Origin: JAZDLX01 sp964538455
Lineage (GTDB): Bacteria; Electryoneota; Electryoneia; Electryoneales; Electryoneaceae
Assembly: GCA_964538455.1 (NCBI GenBank)
Contig: CAZIDZ010000002.1
Location: 124,001-188,000, forward strand
Direction: 5' to 3'
DNA length: 64,000 bases
The number at the start of each line of letters is the position of its first letter. Within the stretch, counting starts at the first letter, position 1. Made by a program: the position numbers and the translations under genes. Of the stretch, positions 34,635-44,260 are shown in pieces. The notes beneath the pieces were generated by a model. The model was not told the DNA's origin. It was given only the letters and a program-made list of their open reading frames with translations, and searched no databases.

Positions 34635-36299
34635 ATGCAGGTGAAAACGTGGACACGCTTCATTCTGTCCATCCTGTTTTTCGCTGTTGCCCTTCCAGCG
34701 TTGGGAGAGGGGACTGGCCGCTATTGGGTGGAGTTCAGCGACAAGGGGCGGTGGGAGCTGCTCGATCCATCAGCCCTGCGAGCCGCGGCGACGGAGTACG
34801 GCCTCACCGACGCCGCGCTTCAGCGCCGCCGCGTCGAGGGCATCGCCGACGCCGATCTCGTCACGGTGTCGGATCTCCCACCCGATCCGACCTACCTCTC
34901 GGCGATCACGGCGGCGGGGGCGACGATCCACCAGGTTTCCCGCTGGTTCAATCTCGCTTCAGTCTCCGCCGGACCGGAGGCCCTCGAGAGGATTTATGAG
35001 CTTCCCTTCGTCCAGTCCGTGAAGCCTGTTGGGGTGTTGATGCCCGCCCATTCGGAGTACGAGATCGTCGGCACGTTTGACGGCATGCCCGCCCCGGGAC
35101 CGGGGATCGACGCCGCCGGGAGCTACGGACCCTCCTACCGCCAGGCGCTGCAGGTCAACGCCGTCGAGGCGCACCGGCTTGGGTACACCGGGCGCGGCGT
35201 GCTGATGACGGTGATCGACGGCGGCTTCACACTCGACCACGAAGCCTTTTGCCGCATCGACGTCGTCGCCACCTACGACGTCACGGACAACGAGACGATC
35301 GTCAGCCAGGAGGCGAAGGACGCCCCGGGGCAGACCGCTCATGGCACCCTGTGCCTCTCGACGATCGCCGGGTACGCGCCTGGAAACCTGATCGGCACCG
35401 CTTACGAGGCGAGCTTCCTGCTCGTAAAAAGCGAGTACATTCCCACCGAGACCGTGCAGGAGGAAGACGATTATGTCACCGGCCTCGAGTGGGCGGAACG
35501 TCTCGGCGTGCGAGTTACGAGTTCGTCGCTGGGCTACACTGACTGGTACAACGCGGCGTTGACCGACGGGGAATACCCGATCACAAGCAGAGCCTTGAAC
35601 CGCGCCCGGGAGTTGGGGGTAGTCTGCGTCACTTCGGCGGGCAACGAAGGTCCGCAACCGCATACCATCGGATCACCCGGCGATTCCTGGGGCGGTTTGT
35701 CCATCGGCGCGGTGGACAGTCTCGGAGAAATCGCCGGATTTTCCAGCCGCGGTCCCACATCGGATGACCGCACGAAACCGGACCTTGTTGGGCGCGGGGT
35801 ACGCTGCATCGCGGTGGCGCCGTTTTCCGACCACCGCTACATCATGGCGAACGGTACGAGCCTCTCGACGCCTGTGGTTGCCGGAGTGGCGGCGCTGGTG
35901 CGGGGGGCGCATCCCGATTGGAGCGCAGAAAAAGTGATCCGGGCGCTGAAGAGCACCGCGGACCGCTCTGACCGGCCGGACAATGTCTATGGCTGGGGCA
36001 CCCCCGACGCTGTCGCGGCGATCCGCTACCCCGAATTGCGAATGATCTTCGAAACCCCGGACCGTGAAGCCGTGCATGGAGTTGCTGTGACGCTCTCGGG
36101 GCCGGACGGCGCGCAACTCTCCTCTGCGAGCGGCAGACGCGGAGTCGTATCCTTTGCCAACCTGCCCGAGGGAAACTGGAAGTACAAGGCGAAACTCCCC
36201 GACGGGCTTATCATGCTCGCTGGAGACATTTCGGACTCGCTCGATATCGTGGACGGCAAAACCTTGCGTTTTCAGGTTGGCGCGGCGTCGAAACGGTGA
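34635..36299 (+). CDS. Secreted subtilisin-like serine protease (S8 family)
   Basis: 554 residues. ATG 34635 or GTG 34641 may be the start; GGAGG at 34629-34633 fits the GTG better. Signal peptide FILSILFFAVALPALG, then a prodomain with the Bacteroidetes-type pattern (QRRRVEGI, YLSAITAAGATI, VSRWFNLASVSA, LPFVQSVKPV). The catalytic triad is Asp in VIDGGFTLDH, His in QTAHGTLCL and Ser in NGTSLSTPVVAG. The C-terminal 90 residues are a small regulatory-like beta domain; there is no PNPFN sorting signal. Probably periplasmic or secreted. The lipoprotein gene follows 61 bp later. Confidence 0.93.
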   Translation: MQVKTWTRFILSILFFAVALPALGEGTGRYWVEFSDKGRWELLDPSALRAAATEYGLTDAALQRRRVEGIADADLVTVSDLPPDPTYLSAITAAGATIHQVSRWFNLASVSAGPEALERIYELPFVQSVKPVGVLMPAHSEYEIVGTFDGMPAPGPGIDAAGSYGPSYRQALQVNAVEAHRLGYTGRGVLMTVIDGGFTLDHEAFCRIDVVATYDVTDNETIVSQEAKDAPGQTAHGTLCLSTIAGYAPGNLIGTAYEASFLLVKSEYIPTETVQEEDDYVTGLEWAERLGVRVTSSSLGYTDWYNAALTDGEYPITSRALNRARELGVVCVTSAGNEGPQPHTIGSPGDSWGGLSIGAVDSLGEIAGFSSRGPTSDDRTKPDLVGRGVRCIAVAPFSDHRYIMANGTSLSTPVVAGVAALVRGAHPDWSAEKVIRALKSTADRSDRPDNVYGWGTPDAVAAIRYPELRMIFETPDREAVHGVAVTLSGPDGAQLSSASGRRGVVSFANLPEGNWKYKAKLPDGLIMLAGDISDSLDIVDGKTLRFQVGAASKR

Positions 36300-36360
36300 C
36301 GGAATTCCTCGAGCAAAGCTGAAGATCCCAACGCGATCGGATCACTGGACGGAGAGAGAG

Positions 36361-37401
36361 ATGCGGAGTGGTTGGACTGGTGTCAGGAGACTTTGTACGG
36401 TTGTTCTTGCCGTTGTGCTGCTCTCCGGCTGTGCCGGACCGGGAGCCGGACGGCATGGTCCGATAAAGGGAGTTCCGGTCACGGTGCAGGCTGTGACGGA
36501 AAACCTTCGTGACGCTCCGGGCGGAAAGCGGGTGGGCGAGGTGGTCAAAGGGCAGCGATTGACCCAGACCCTCCGTCGCGGCAATTGGGCGCATGTGAGA
36601 TCGAAGGAAATCGATGAAGCCTGGATCTGGGCGCCGTCTCTCGGCTATGCGCTCGTCAACCCGATGGACGTCCACACATGGTTGGGGGAGGCGTCTCAGC
36701 CGCGTTTCATCACCGAACTGACCGAGATTTTCGGACCGCCGAGCACCGTCGAAACAATCTCCGACCAGGCGGTGACGTACGTCTGGACAAATGATCTCCC
36801 CGGCGTGGCTTCGCTCTTCGGCGTACGGACGCTGGTCTCGGTTAAAGCGTCGGTGGACCGCGCCACCCGAAAAGTTTTTGCCGTCCGTTTCGGCCTGCCC
36901 CCGTTTGAAGGAAAGACCAAGGAAGCGCTTGCCGCGGTCGGTCTGTCCGAAGCGAAATCCACGTCGATCGACACCGAGCGTGCCCGGTACGACCACCGTT
37001 TTCCCGGAGTCGAGCGGGTCGAATTGTGGTTCGCGGATGGTGATTTTCTGAAGATCGGAGAGGTCCGCGCTTGGCGGTACGACCCCGAAGCGTGGGAGCA
37101 GGCGATCAGCGTTTCCGAGCAGAAAGCGCTACAGGACGGCAACAGCCTCGCGTGGCAGATGACGTTGACCAACCTGGGGCATGGGTACACTTTCGCGAGT
37201 CCAACCGTGGCCGTTGAACTCGTTTACCGGGGAAGCAGTCTGGGTAGGTGGACGGTTGGCCCCGCGCCCGACATTCGGGTTTCGCCGGGTGGCCTGGTAT
37301 TGGTCCGGCTTCCGCTTCCCGTGAACATCGCGGGCAAAGACGTGAAAGAGATCGCGGGGCGGGCGCAGATTCTGGAGATGCTTGTCCTTCCGGCCAACTG
37401 A
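36361..37401 (+). CDS. Lipoprotein with SH3-like domain
   Basis: 346 residues. ATG 36361 has a GAGAGAGAG upstream and begins a lipoprotein signal (LCTVVLAVVLLSGC, lipobox LSGC). A bacterial SH3-like domain follows (about 45-105; TENLRDAPGGKRVGEVVKGQRL, NWAHVRS). Then comes an alpha/beta region, with EIFGPPSTVE, and a C-terminal beta-sandwich. Lipid anchoring in the outer or inner membrane is expected. I do not recognise the remainder. It lies downstream of the subtilase and upstream of a phosphodiesterase, 12 bp apart, so it may be part of a mixed operon. Confidence 0.8.
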   Translation: MRSGWTGVRRLCTVVLAVVLLSGCAGPGAGRHGPIKGVPVTVQAVTENLRDAPGGKRVGEVVKGQRLTQTLRRGNWAHVRSKEIDEAWIWAPSLGYALVNPMDVHTWLGEASQPRFITELTEIFGPPSTVETISDQAVTYVWTNDLPGVASLFGVRTLVSVKASVDRATRKVFAVRFGLPPFEGKTKEALAAVGLSEAKSTSIDTERARYDHRFPGVERVELWFADGDFLKIGEVRAWRYDPEAWEQAISVSEQKALQDGNSLAWQMTLTNLGHGYTFASPTVAVELVYRGSSLGRWTVGPAPDIRVSPGGLVLVRLPLPVNIAGKDVKEIAGRAQILEMLVLPAN

Positions 37402-37413
37402 GGAATTGACCCG

Positions 37414-37923
37414 ATGAAAATAGGCATTTGCAGCGACAGCCACGATCATGTCCCCAACCTGGAGAAGGCGATGCGTGAGTTCGCCCGCCGCGGTGCGGAG
37501 GCAGTGATCCACGCGGGAGACTTCATCGCTCCGTTTACTGTCGACGCGCTGAAGCTGGCGAACTGCCCCGTGTACGGTGTCTTCGGAAATTGCGACGGCG
37601 AGCGCCAGGGACTGGTTCGCCGCATTGCCGAAGTGAATGGCGAAATCGACATAGAACCCCATCTCTTCGAACTGGGAGGGACGCGGTTTGTCGTAATGCA
37701 CCATCCTGATTGGGTGAACGCCTTCGCCCGGCCTGAGCTGGCGGAGGTGGTCGTTCATGGCCACACCCATGAGTTGCTCGTTGAAAAGCGCGGCGAAACC
37801 TGGATCATCAATCCCGGTGAGGTGTTCGGCAGGCTTTCCGAAGGTCCCACGGTGGTCTGGTTTGACACGGAGGTCGGAGAGCCGGAGATCATCCGGCTGG
37901 ATAAGCTTTCCGATGAGGAGTAG
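37414..37923 (+). CDS. YfcE/MJ0936-type metallophosphodiesterase
   Basis: 169 residues, full length for the family. Calcineurin-like metal motifs: GICSDSHDHVPN, HAGDFIAPF, GNCDGE, MHHPDWV-like and HGHTHELLVE. Close relatives have phosphodiesterase activity in vitro with a two-metal centre; the natural substrate is unclear. Starts 12 bp after the lipoprotein and ends 9 bp before the next gene. Confidence 0.9.
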   Translation: MKIGICSDSHDHVPNLEKAMREFARRGAEAVIHAGDFIAPFTVDALKLANCPVYGVFGNCDGERQGLVRRIAEVNGEIDIEPHLFELGGTRFVVMHHPDWVNAFARPELAEVVVHGHTHELLVEKRGETWIINPGEVFGRLSEGPTVVWFDTEVGEPEIIRLDKLSDEE

Positions 37924-37932
37924 GAGGATCTG

Positions 37933-38631
37933 ATGGGGGGCGCCGCTCCGCACATTCTTGTCATCTTCGACGTTGATGGGACACTGCTGCTGAATCGCCG
38001 GGCCGTTCGTGACGTCTTTCTTCGGGCCTTTCAGGAGATCACCGGCGCGAGCGCAAACCGGGCGAATCCTCATTTTGCCGGAATGACCGACCGCGGCATT
38101 TTTCGTGCAATGCTCGAGGAAGCGGGCGTAACAGGAGATTTCGAGAGCCTTTACATCACGTGGGAAAAACGCTTCACTGAGCTGCTCGAACTCTCCTATC
38201 CCAGCCACCCCGATCCATACCTGCTGCCGGGCGTACCCGAGCTCATTGCCGATCTCGCTGCGCGTTCCGAGATCGGCCTCGCTCTTGGAACGGGGAACAC
38301 CCGGCGCTCCTGCGAGATCAAACTTTCGCGGTTCGGGCTGGACCGCTACTTTCCCTTGGGAGGATTCGGCGGTGACCATGAGGACCGTACGGAGGTGATT
38401 CGCGCGGCGATGCGTGAGGGGGAGCGCCAGTATGGCTGGAGCGGCGAAGCCTGGGTGGTCGGGGACACGGCGAAGGACGTTGAAGCCGCCCACCGTGCCG
38501 GCGCAAAAGCAATCGGCGTGGCCACCGGCATTGTTGACCGAACGGAGTTGGTTGCTGCGAAACCCGAAGCGCTGCTTGATGATCTTACTGACAGGCAGGC
38601 GTTCCTGCGGATTCTCGAAATCGATGGATAG
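37933..38631 (+). CDS. HAD-family phosphatase (phosphoglycolate-phosphatase-like)
   Basis: 232 residues. Motif I is IFDVDGTLLLN, motif II is LGTGNTRRS, motif III is a Lys in the KLSRFGLDRYF region and motif IV is VVGDTAKDVEAAHRAGAKAIGVATG. The helical cap (about 20-95) is type C1 as in Gph. The substrate is inferred only as a small phosphomonoester. The ribosome site TAGGAGGA lies just upstream, and the gap to the phosphodiesterase stop is 9 bp. Confidence 0.9.
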   Translation: MGGAAPHILVIFDVDGTLLLNRRAVRDVFLRAFQEITGASANRANPHFAGMTDRGIFRAMLEEAGVTGDFESLYITWEKRFTELLELSYPSHPDPYLLPGVPELIADLAARSEIGLALGTGNTRRSCEIKLSRFGLDRYFPLGGFGGDHEDRTEVIRAAMREGERQYGWSGEAWVVGDTAKDVEAAHRAGAKAIGVATGIVDRTELVAAKPEALLDDLTDRQAFLRILEIDG

Positions 38632-38668
38632 GAAATTATGGGGTGCGTGTCCCCCTTCTGAATTGTAC

Positions 38669-39565
38669 CTACTTCACCGTGAGCACCGGCACGGGACTTC
38701 GCCGGATCACCTTCTCCGTCGTTCCACCGAGCAGCCAGCGTTCGACCGCACTCCAGCCCTGGTCCGCCATCACCACGAGGTCAGTTTTCTGCTCCTTGGC
38801 TTCCGCGATAATTTCTTTGTGTGAGATCCCAGACCGGAGATGGATTTCGGTTTCCTTCGGCACGAGACCGGCGGCGAATTCCTCGAACGCCTCCTGCGAG
38901 CGGAGAGAGAGTTCGCTGTCGATGACAACGGGGGAAAGATCGCCCGCGAAGAGATTCTGGGGGGAGAGCACCGGCTCGACGACGTGGAGCACCAGCAACT
39001 TACTACTGAACTTGTCCGCGAGTTCCGCACCGGCCTTCAGCGCGTCGCGGCTGGCTTCGGAAAAATCAATCGGCACGAGGATCGTCTCGTACTTTCCCTG
39101 ATGCCCCAACAGCACATCTTCGCCGTGATGAATGGTAAGAACCGGAATTTTCGCGCCGTGGACGACACGTTCCGCAGTTGAGCCGAGCAGGAAATGGCCG
39201 AGACCCGTGCGTCCATGGGTTCCCATGACGATCATGTCGATCTCGTTGTCCTCGGCGAAACTCAGGATTTCGGGCGCCGCCGAAACCGCTCGTTTGACCT
39301 CGTGCTTGATTTCAATGTCGCCGGAGACAACAGGCAGCTCCGGATCGCCCAGCCGTTTGTCGACCTGCTCATGGATCGCGTCGAACAGTTCCTCCAGTTT
39401 TGGAAATTCAAAGCGGGGATTGTTCGGGTCCGTAGCATAGGGAACCTCCACATGAAGCATCACCAGGGAGGCGTTGAACCGGTGGGCGAGAACCAGCGCA
39501 TGATCCAGCGCACGGTTCGAAGGACCGGAAAAGTCGGTCGGAAACAAGATCTTGCGTATATTCAT
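38669..39565 (-). CDS. Tandem universal stress protein (two UspA domains)
   Basis: 298 residues from the ATG at 39565; the upstream frame extension lacks similarity. Two UspA domains: domain 1 (about 1-150; ILFPTDFSGPSNRALDHA, MGTHGRTGLGHFLLGSTAERVV) and domain 2 (about 155-298; ILVPIDFSEASRDAL, MADQGWSAVERWLLGGTTEKVI). Both carry the ATP-binding G-x2-G-x9-G-(S/T) pattern or a near variant. Known relatives bind ATP and act in stress survival; a specific role cannot be told. Convergent with the HAD gene and divergent from the glycosyltransferase. Confidence 0.92.
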   Translation of the reverse strand: MNIRKILFPTDFSGPSNRALDHALVLAHRFNASLVMLHVEVPYATDPNNPRFEFPKLEELFDAIHEQVDKRLGDPELPVVSGDIEIKHEVKRAVSAAPEILSFAEDNEIDMIVMGTHGRTGLGHFLLGSTAERVVHGAKIPVLTIHHGEDVLLGHQGKYETILVPIDFSEASRDALKAGAELADKFSSKLLVLHVVEPVLSPQNLFAGDLSPVVIDSELSLRSQEAFEEFAAGLVPKETEIHLRSGISHKEIIAEAKEQKTDLVVMADQGWSAVERWLLGGTTEKVIRRSPVPVLTVK

Positions 39566-39671
39566 TGCAGATTTCTCCGTTGCGGCTTGTGGCGTGCAAG
39601 AAAGTAGCGGAGTTCGGCACAACGCTGCAAGCGGGCAGGACAGGAAGCGATATCTGTATCGAGGTTGTGGA

Positions 39672-40769
39672 ATGATCCCGATGAGGTGGATCCGAATACC
39701 CACTGGCGAAGTTCGCCTGGCGGAAGGCCGTCCGCCACGGTTGCTCGCGGTGCAGATTGCGGGCATCGGCGATCTTGTCCTCGCCACCCCGGCTCTTTCG
39801 GCGCTGCGCGATCGCTACCCGGAAGCCCGTATCGACCTGCTGACCAGTCCCCGGGCGGCGGATCTGCTGGCTGGGCATCCTGTCCTGAATGATGTTTATT
39901 CGTTCGACATCGGCCGTTTTCGCAATCCGCTCTCCCTGCTCGCACCGGGTGCGCTTTACGAGTTGCGCCGTCAGGCGCGTCCCTTGCGCGCGATCCGGTA
40001 CGATGCGCTCCTGTCGTTGAACAACGTTTCCACACGGCGGGGGGCGCTTACTCTCGGCCTGCTGCTGAGAAGTCTCGAGGCGCCGGTCTGGGTGGGACGG
40101 AACACGGACGGGAAGATGCCGCTGTTCGACGGCGAGGTGCGGGAAACCCTCGCCGACCCTGTTCCGGAAACATTGACGAAATTGAAAGTGGCGGCACAGC
40201 TCGGTGCGGATCCCTCGCCGCGGCCGCTGGTGCTGCCTGTCTCGCGAGAGGAGAGGGAACGCGCGCTGCGCATGTTGGGCGAGCCCGGGGAGTGGGCGGC
40301 GATCCTGCCCGGCGCGAATGTCCCGCAGAAGCGCTGGCCCGTGGAGCGATTTGTGGAGGTGGCCTCGGCGCTGAGTGCGCGCGGGCTGAAAATCCTGGTG
40401 CTCGGTAGTGGGGATGATAGGGATGCCGCGGCGCACGTTGAACACGCCGTGGGTGCGAAGAACCTCGCGGGCAAGACCAGCCTGCGCGAGATCGTCGCAC
40501 TGCTCCAAGCCTGCCGTGTTGTCGTCACCAACGACACCGGTCCGATGCACATTGCCGCGGCGGTGGGCACTCCGCTTGTAGCGCTGTTCGCTTCGGTAAA
40601 CGTTCAGCGGTTCCGCCCCTGGACCGCCGACAGCCGCTGCCGAACCTTGACCTCCCCTTGTGGCAGCGAGTACCCTGAGTCGGACCCGAGAGCGATGGCG
40701 GCAAGCCTTCGGTGCGTTACGGTTGCGGAGGTGCTCGGCGCGGTGGAGGAAATGCTGGAGGAGAGGTGA
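39672..40769 (+). CDS. Glycosyltransferase family 9 (heptosyltransferase-like)
   Basis: 365 residues; ATG 39672 or 39681. The N-terminus LLAVQIAGIGDLVLATPALSALRDRYPEARIDLL is the GT9 signature. The second domain has GANVPQKRWPVERFVEVA, the NLAGKTSLREIVALL block, and VVTNDTGPMHIAAAVGTPLVALF, which are the nucleotide-sugar binding elements. These enzymes add heptose or related sugars to the lipopolysaccharide core. Its presence supports a Gram-negative envelope. It overlaps the transporter gene downstream (GTGA). Confidence 0.92.
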   Translation: MIPMRWIRIPTGEVRLAEGRPPRLLAVQIAGIGDLVLATPALSALRDRYPEARIDLLTSPRAADLLAGHPVLNDVYSFDIGRFRNPLSLLAPGALYELRRQARPLRAIRYDALLSLNNVSTRRGALTLGLLLRSLEAPVWVGRNTDGKMPLFDGEVRETLADPVPETLTKLKVAAQLGADPSPRPLVLPVSREERERALRMLGEPGEWAAILPGANVPQKRWPVERFVEVASALSARGLKILVLGSGDDRDAAAHVEHAVGAKNLAGKTSLREIVALLQACRVVVTNDTGPMHIAAAVGTPLVALFASVNVQRFRPWTADSRCRTLTSPCGSEYPESDPRAMAASLRCVTVAEVLGAVEEMLEER

Positions 40770-41485
40770 CAAACGCACTGCTCTTTATCGGCTGGACCCT
40801 GGTGGTGATCGCCTGCGTGCTCGGCGCCTTCCGCCTGTTCGGTCGTGCCGGACTCTACGGAATCATCGGTATCTACATCATTCTAGCGAACATCTTTGTT
40901 GTAAAACAGATCACCCTGTTCGGGATTGCGGCCACCGGCGGAAACTCCCTCTACGGCGCGCTGTTTCTCGCCACTGACCTGATCAGCGAATACTGGGGGA
41001 AGAAAGAGGCGCAGAAGGCGGTCTGGTTCGGCTGGTTTGCGGCGTTTGGATTTCTCGTGGCAACCCGGGTTTTTATTTTGTTCGCACCCAGCGGAGCGGA
41101 CTTTGCCGACGGGCCGATGCGTTCTCTTTTCGCGCTCACTCCCCGTATCGTCGCCGCTTCCTTGATCGCCTACCTGATCTCCCAATCCCATGACGTTTTC
41201 GCCTACCACATGTGGATGCAGCGCACTCACCATCGCCACCTCTGGTTGCGCAACAACGCCTCCACGTGGGTGAGCCAGCTCATCGATAGTGCTGTTTTTT
41301 CAAGTGTTGCATTCCTCGGGGTGTTTCCGTTCAACATCGTCGTACAAATCTTCGTCACCACCTATCTGTTGAAAGTAATTGTGGCGGCGCTGGACACCCC
41401 CTTCATCTATCTTTCACGTGCGTGGCAACCCGTGGAACTTCAATCCAATGATAAACTTACATCGGAAACGCCTCCAGGAGACTAG
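40766..41485 (+). CDS. yhhQ: Queuosine-precursor transporter, YhhQ-like
   Basis: 239 residues from GTG 40766, which overlaps the stop of the glycosyltransferase. Six predicted helices; the pattern YGIIGIYIILANIFVVKQI, LFLATDLISEYWGKKEAQKAVWFGW and SHDVFAYHMWMQRTHHRHLWLRNNASTWVSQLIDS is the COG1738/YhhQ signature. Family members import queuosine precursors such as preQ0 or preQ1. A preQ1 riboswitch was not found upstream. The end is about 250 bp from the MerR gene. Confidence 0.9.
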   Translation: MTNALLFIGWTLVVIACVLGAFRLFGRAGLYGIIGIYIILANIFVVKQITLFGIAATGGNSLYGALFLATDLISEYWGKKEAQKAVWFGWFAAFGFLVATRVFILFAPSGADFADGPMRSLFALTPRIVAASLIAYLISQSHDVFAYHMWMQRTHHRHLWLRNNASTWVSQLIDSAVFSSVAFLGVFPFNIVVQIFVTTYLLKVIVAALDTPFIYLSRAWQPVELQSNDKLTSETPPGD

Positions 41486-41732
41486 AAATTTGAAAATCCC
41501 TAAGTTGTTTAAGGTTGAACGTTTGCGGTTGAAAACCCTCGTTAGGGACCCCTAAATCTTAGATTTATCGCGAGTTACAGACTCAAAGGCTTGATTTCCA
41601 AGTGCAGGGATTGTCATATTATGTAGCACAGCCTGCACCACCCTGGAATCCACCTCTCACAGTTGGCTGTATCTGTTCCAGGGAGTGGATTTGCCGGCCG
41701 TTATGTGAAGAATCGTGCGAACGGGGAGGGTG

Positions 41733-42257
41733 ATGAGACGAGCGTTGAAACGCTGGATGGAGAGGAACAATCCGGCTCCACCCGAGACGCTTTCGGAACC
41801 GGTGATGACGATCGGGGAAGCGGCGCGGGCGACTGGGCTCAGCGAGTCTGCGCTGCGTAAGTATGAGGCGGCGGGACTGATCCTCTACCACCGCAGTTCC
41901 GGCAACGTTCGAGTTCTTTCCCATGAAGATCTGACTCGCATTCGCTGGATCCAGAAGCTGATCAAGGAGGAAGGGCTCAATCTCGAGGGCATCCGGCGTC
42001 TCTGGGCGCTGCTTCCCTGCTGGGAGTGCAAAGGCTGTTCCCAGGACGACCAGCGGAGTTGCCCGGAGCTCAACGACATGAACCGTCCCTGCTGGATGGT
42101 CCACCGAGAGATGTTTCCGGATCGGACGCTGGAATGCCGCCAATGCAACGTGTATCGCCTTGCGATGCGCTGCACCGAGAATCTGAAGTTCCTTGTGCAC
42201 AACGCAAACCGGCCCGCATTCAGCAAAGATTTGCTGCGTGACGAGGCAATCCACTAG
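41733..42257 (+). CDS. MerR-family regulator with cysteine-rich C-terminal domain
   Basis: 174 residues from ATG 41733, after GGGGAGGG. The N-terminal MerR winged helix (about 24-92; MTIGEAARATGLSESALRKYEAAGLI) is short of the usual effector domain. The C-terminus (about 93-150) carries eight cysteines: C96, C99, C102, C110, C120, C135, C138, C147, in the pattern C-x2-C-x2-C and later C-x2-C. This suggests a bound iron-sulfur cluster or zinc. The function is inferred as a metal or redox sensing repressor or activator. No operator was identified. Neighbours give no clear target. Confidence 0.85.
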   Translation: MRRALKRWMERNNPAPPETLSEPVMTIGEAARATGLSESALRKYEAAGLILYHRSSGNVRVLSHEDLTRIRWIQKLIKEEGLNLEGIRRLWALLPCWECKGCSQDDQRSCPELNDMNRPCWMVHREMFPDRTLECRQCNVYRLAMRCTENLKFLVHNANRPAFSKDLLRDEAIH

Positions 42258-42317
42258 ACTTTCACGGTAGCCGTGGGGACGTGAGCCGCTGCTTTTCCGG
42301 CGGCGGATACCCGGTAG

Positions 42318-42343
42318 AGGCCTTCCATCAGGGGGGCCTTTTT
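42318..42343 (+). terminator. Hairpin terminator after the MerR gene
   Basis: AGGCC-loop-GGCCT stem followed by TTTT. It lies between the convergent MerR gene (stop 42257) and the phosphatase gene (stop 42392). Confidence 0.65.
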
Positions 42344-42391
42344 GCATGTCGGATGTTTCGGGAACGGTTCCGTTGCGCGCTGAGGCAGGGG

Positions 42392-43371
42392 CTAGCGACG
42401 GTTCTTTTCGAGTGCGTCCAACATGGCGGGCGCGATGTCCATGATCGACTCACAGCGCTCAAGGATGGTGTGCGCGAGGGGTCCAAGGGCCACCGCTGGC
42501 ACGGGATTCAAGGTGTGGGTTTTTACCGTGATGTCTTCGCTGTTCCCGTGATCCGAGGTGATTAACAGGGTGTGGCGGCCGGTGTCCAGCTCGCTCAGCA
42601 GAGTCCGCAGGAAATCCATCACCTCTTTGACCACGTCAGCCGCCCAGCCCGGATCGCAGTCGTGCCCCATCATATCCGTTTTCACGTACTCGAACAGCAC
42701 GAGGTCGTGGCCCGGCGCCAGCCGGGCGATCCGGCGTCCCGCCTCGACAGGGTTGATTACATCGATCTCCCACTGGGTGACCATCTCGCGGAACGCTTTC
42801 GGATCGCGAATGAATCGTTTGAAAACGACCTGCTTGTTCGCGGGAGCCGTGAGACGGTCTCCGTTGCCCTGGATGCGGACCAGTTCCCCGGTGAGGTCGT
42901 GGAAGACCGCGAGACCGTTGCGGTAGTCGTCCATCATCCGGAAGCGCATCCCCAGCTCCCGGGCCGCGAGCACGGCATGGGTCGTCACCGATTTTTTCAG
43001 GTTCGGACGCTTGAAATAGGCTTCGTTGTAAGCGTTCGCGAAGGTTGGCTTCAGCCCCCGTTCTAGCGCGCGTTTGTGCACCGAATGTTCGTAGATGATT
43101 TCCTGGAGCGAAGAGGTCGGAAAGCCGGAGAGATGACGGCCGATGTGCTGTGGCGCGTTGACGCCCGTGAGCATCGCCGTCGTTCCGGTTGCGGACTGCG
43201 GCAGCCCTTTCACCCCGAGCGTCGCATCGAGGGGTTTCATCACAGCGCCGGGCCAGGACGGTCCGCGGCCGTTAACAGCGATCAGGGTCGGGTCTTCAAC
43301 GGCCGCCCATGGGTTGACCTCGGGATCGTCCGAGCCCCATCCCACCCCGTCGAGAAAGATCCATACAACAC

Positions 43372-43375
<4 letters not shown>
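42392..43375 (-). CDS. Alkaline-phosphatase-superfamily metalloenzyme (PGM/PPM-like)
   Basis: 327 residues from GTG. The metal and nucleophile motifs of the superfamily are visible: IFLDGVGWG at the N-terminus, GLPQSATGTTAMLTG (nucleophile region), DMMGHDCD and SDHGNSED near the C-terminus. It is related to the metalloenzyme domain of cofactor-independent phosphoglycerate mutase and phosphopentomutase. It is shorter than both and lacks their insert domain, so the substrate is not fixed. It overlaps mazG by 4 bp (stop of mazG inside the start) and is the second gene of that operon. Confidence 0.8.
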
Positions 43376-44244
<869 letters not shown>

Positions 44245-44260
44245 CTTCGCAGATCTCCCG

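Noticed and set aside
37129..38493. 454-codon minus-strand frame opposite the phosphodiesterase and HAD genes
   Set aside because: Runs antisense to two genes with clear motifs.
39408..40778. 456-codon minus-strand frame opposite the GT9 gene
   Set aside because: Antisense to a clear GT9 signature; no domain seen.
42258..42317. Riboswitch-like segment after the MerR gene
   Set aside because: GC-rich and hairpin prone, but it lies between two convergent stops and has no downstream gene to control; best read as part of the terminator region.
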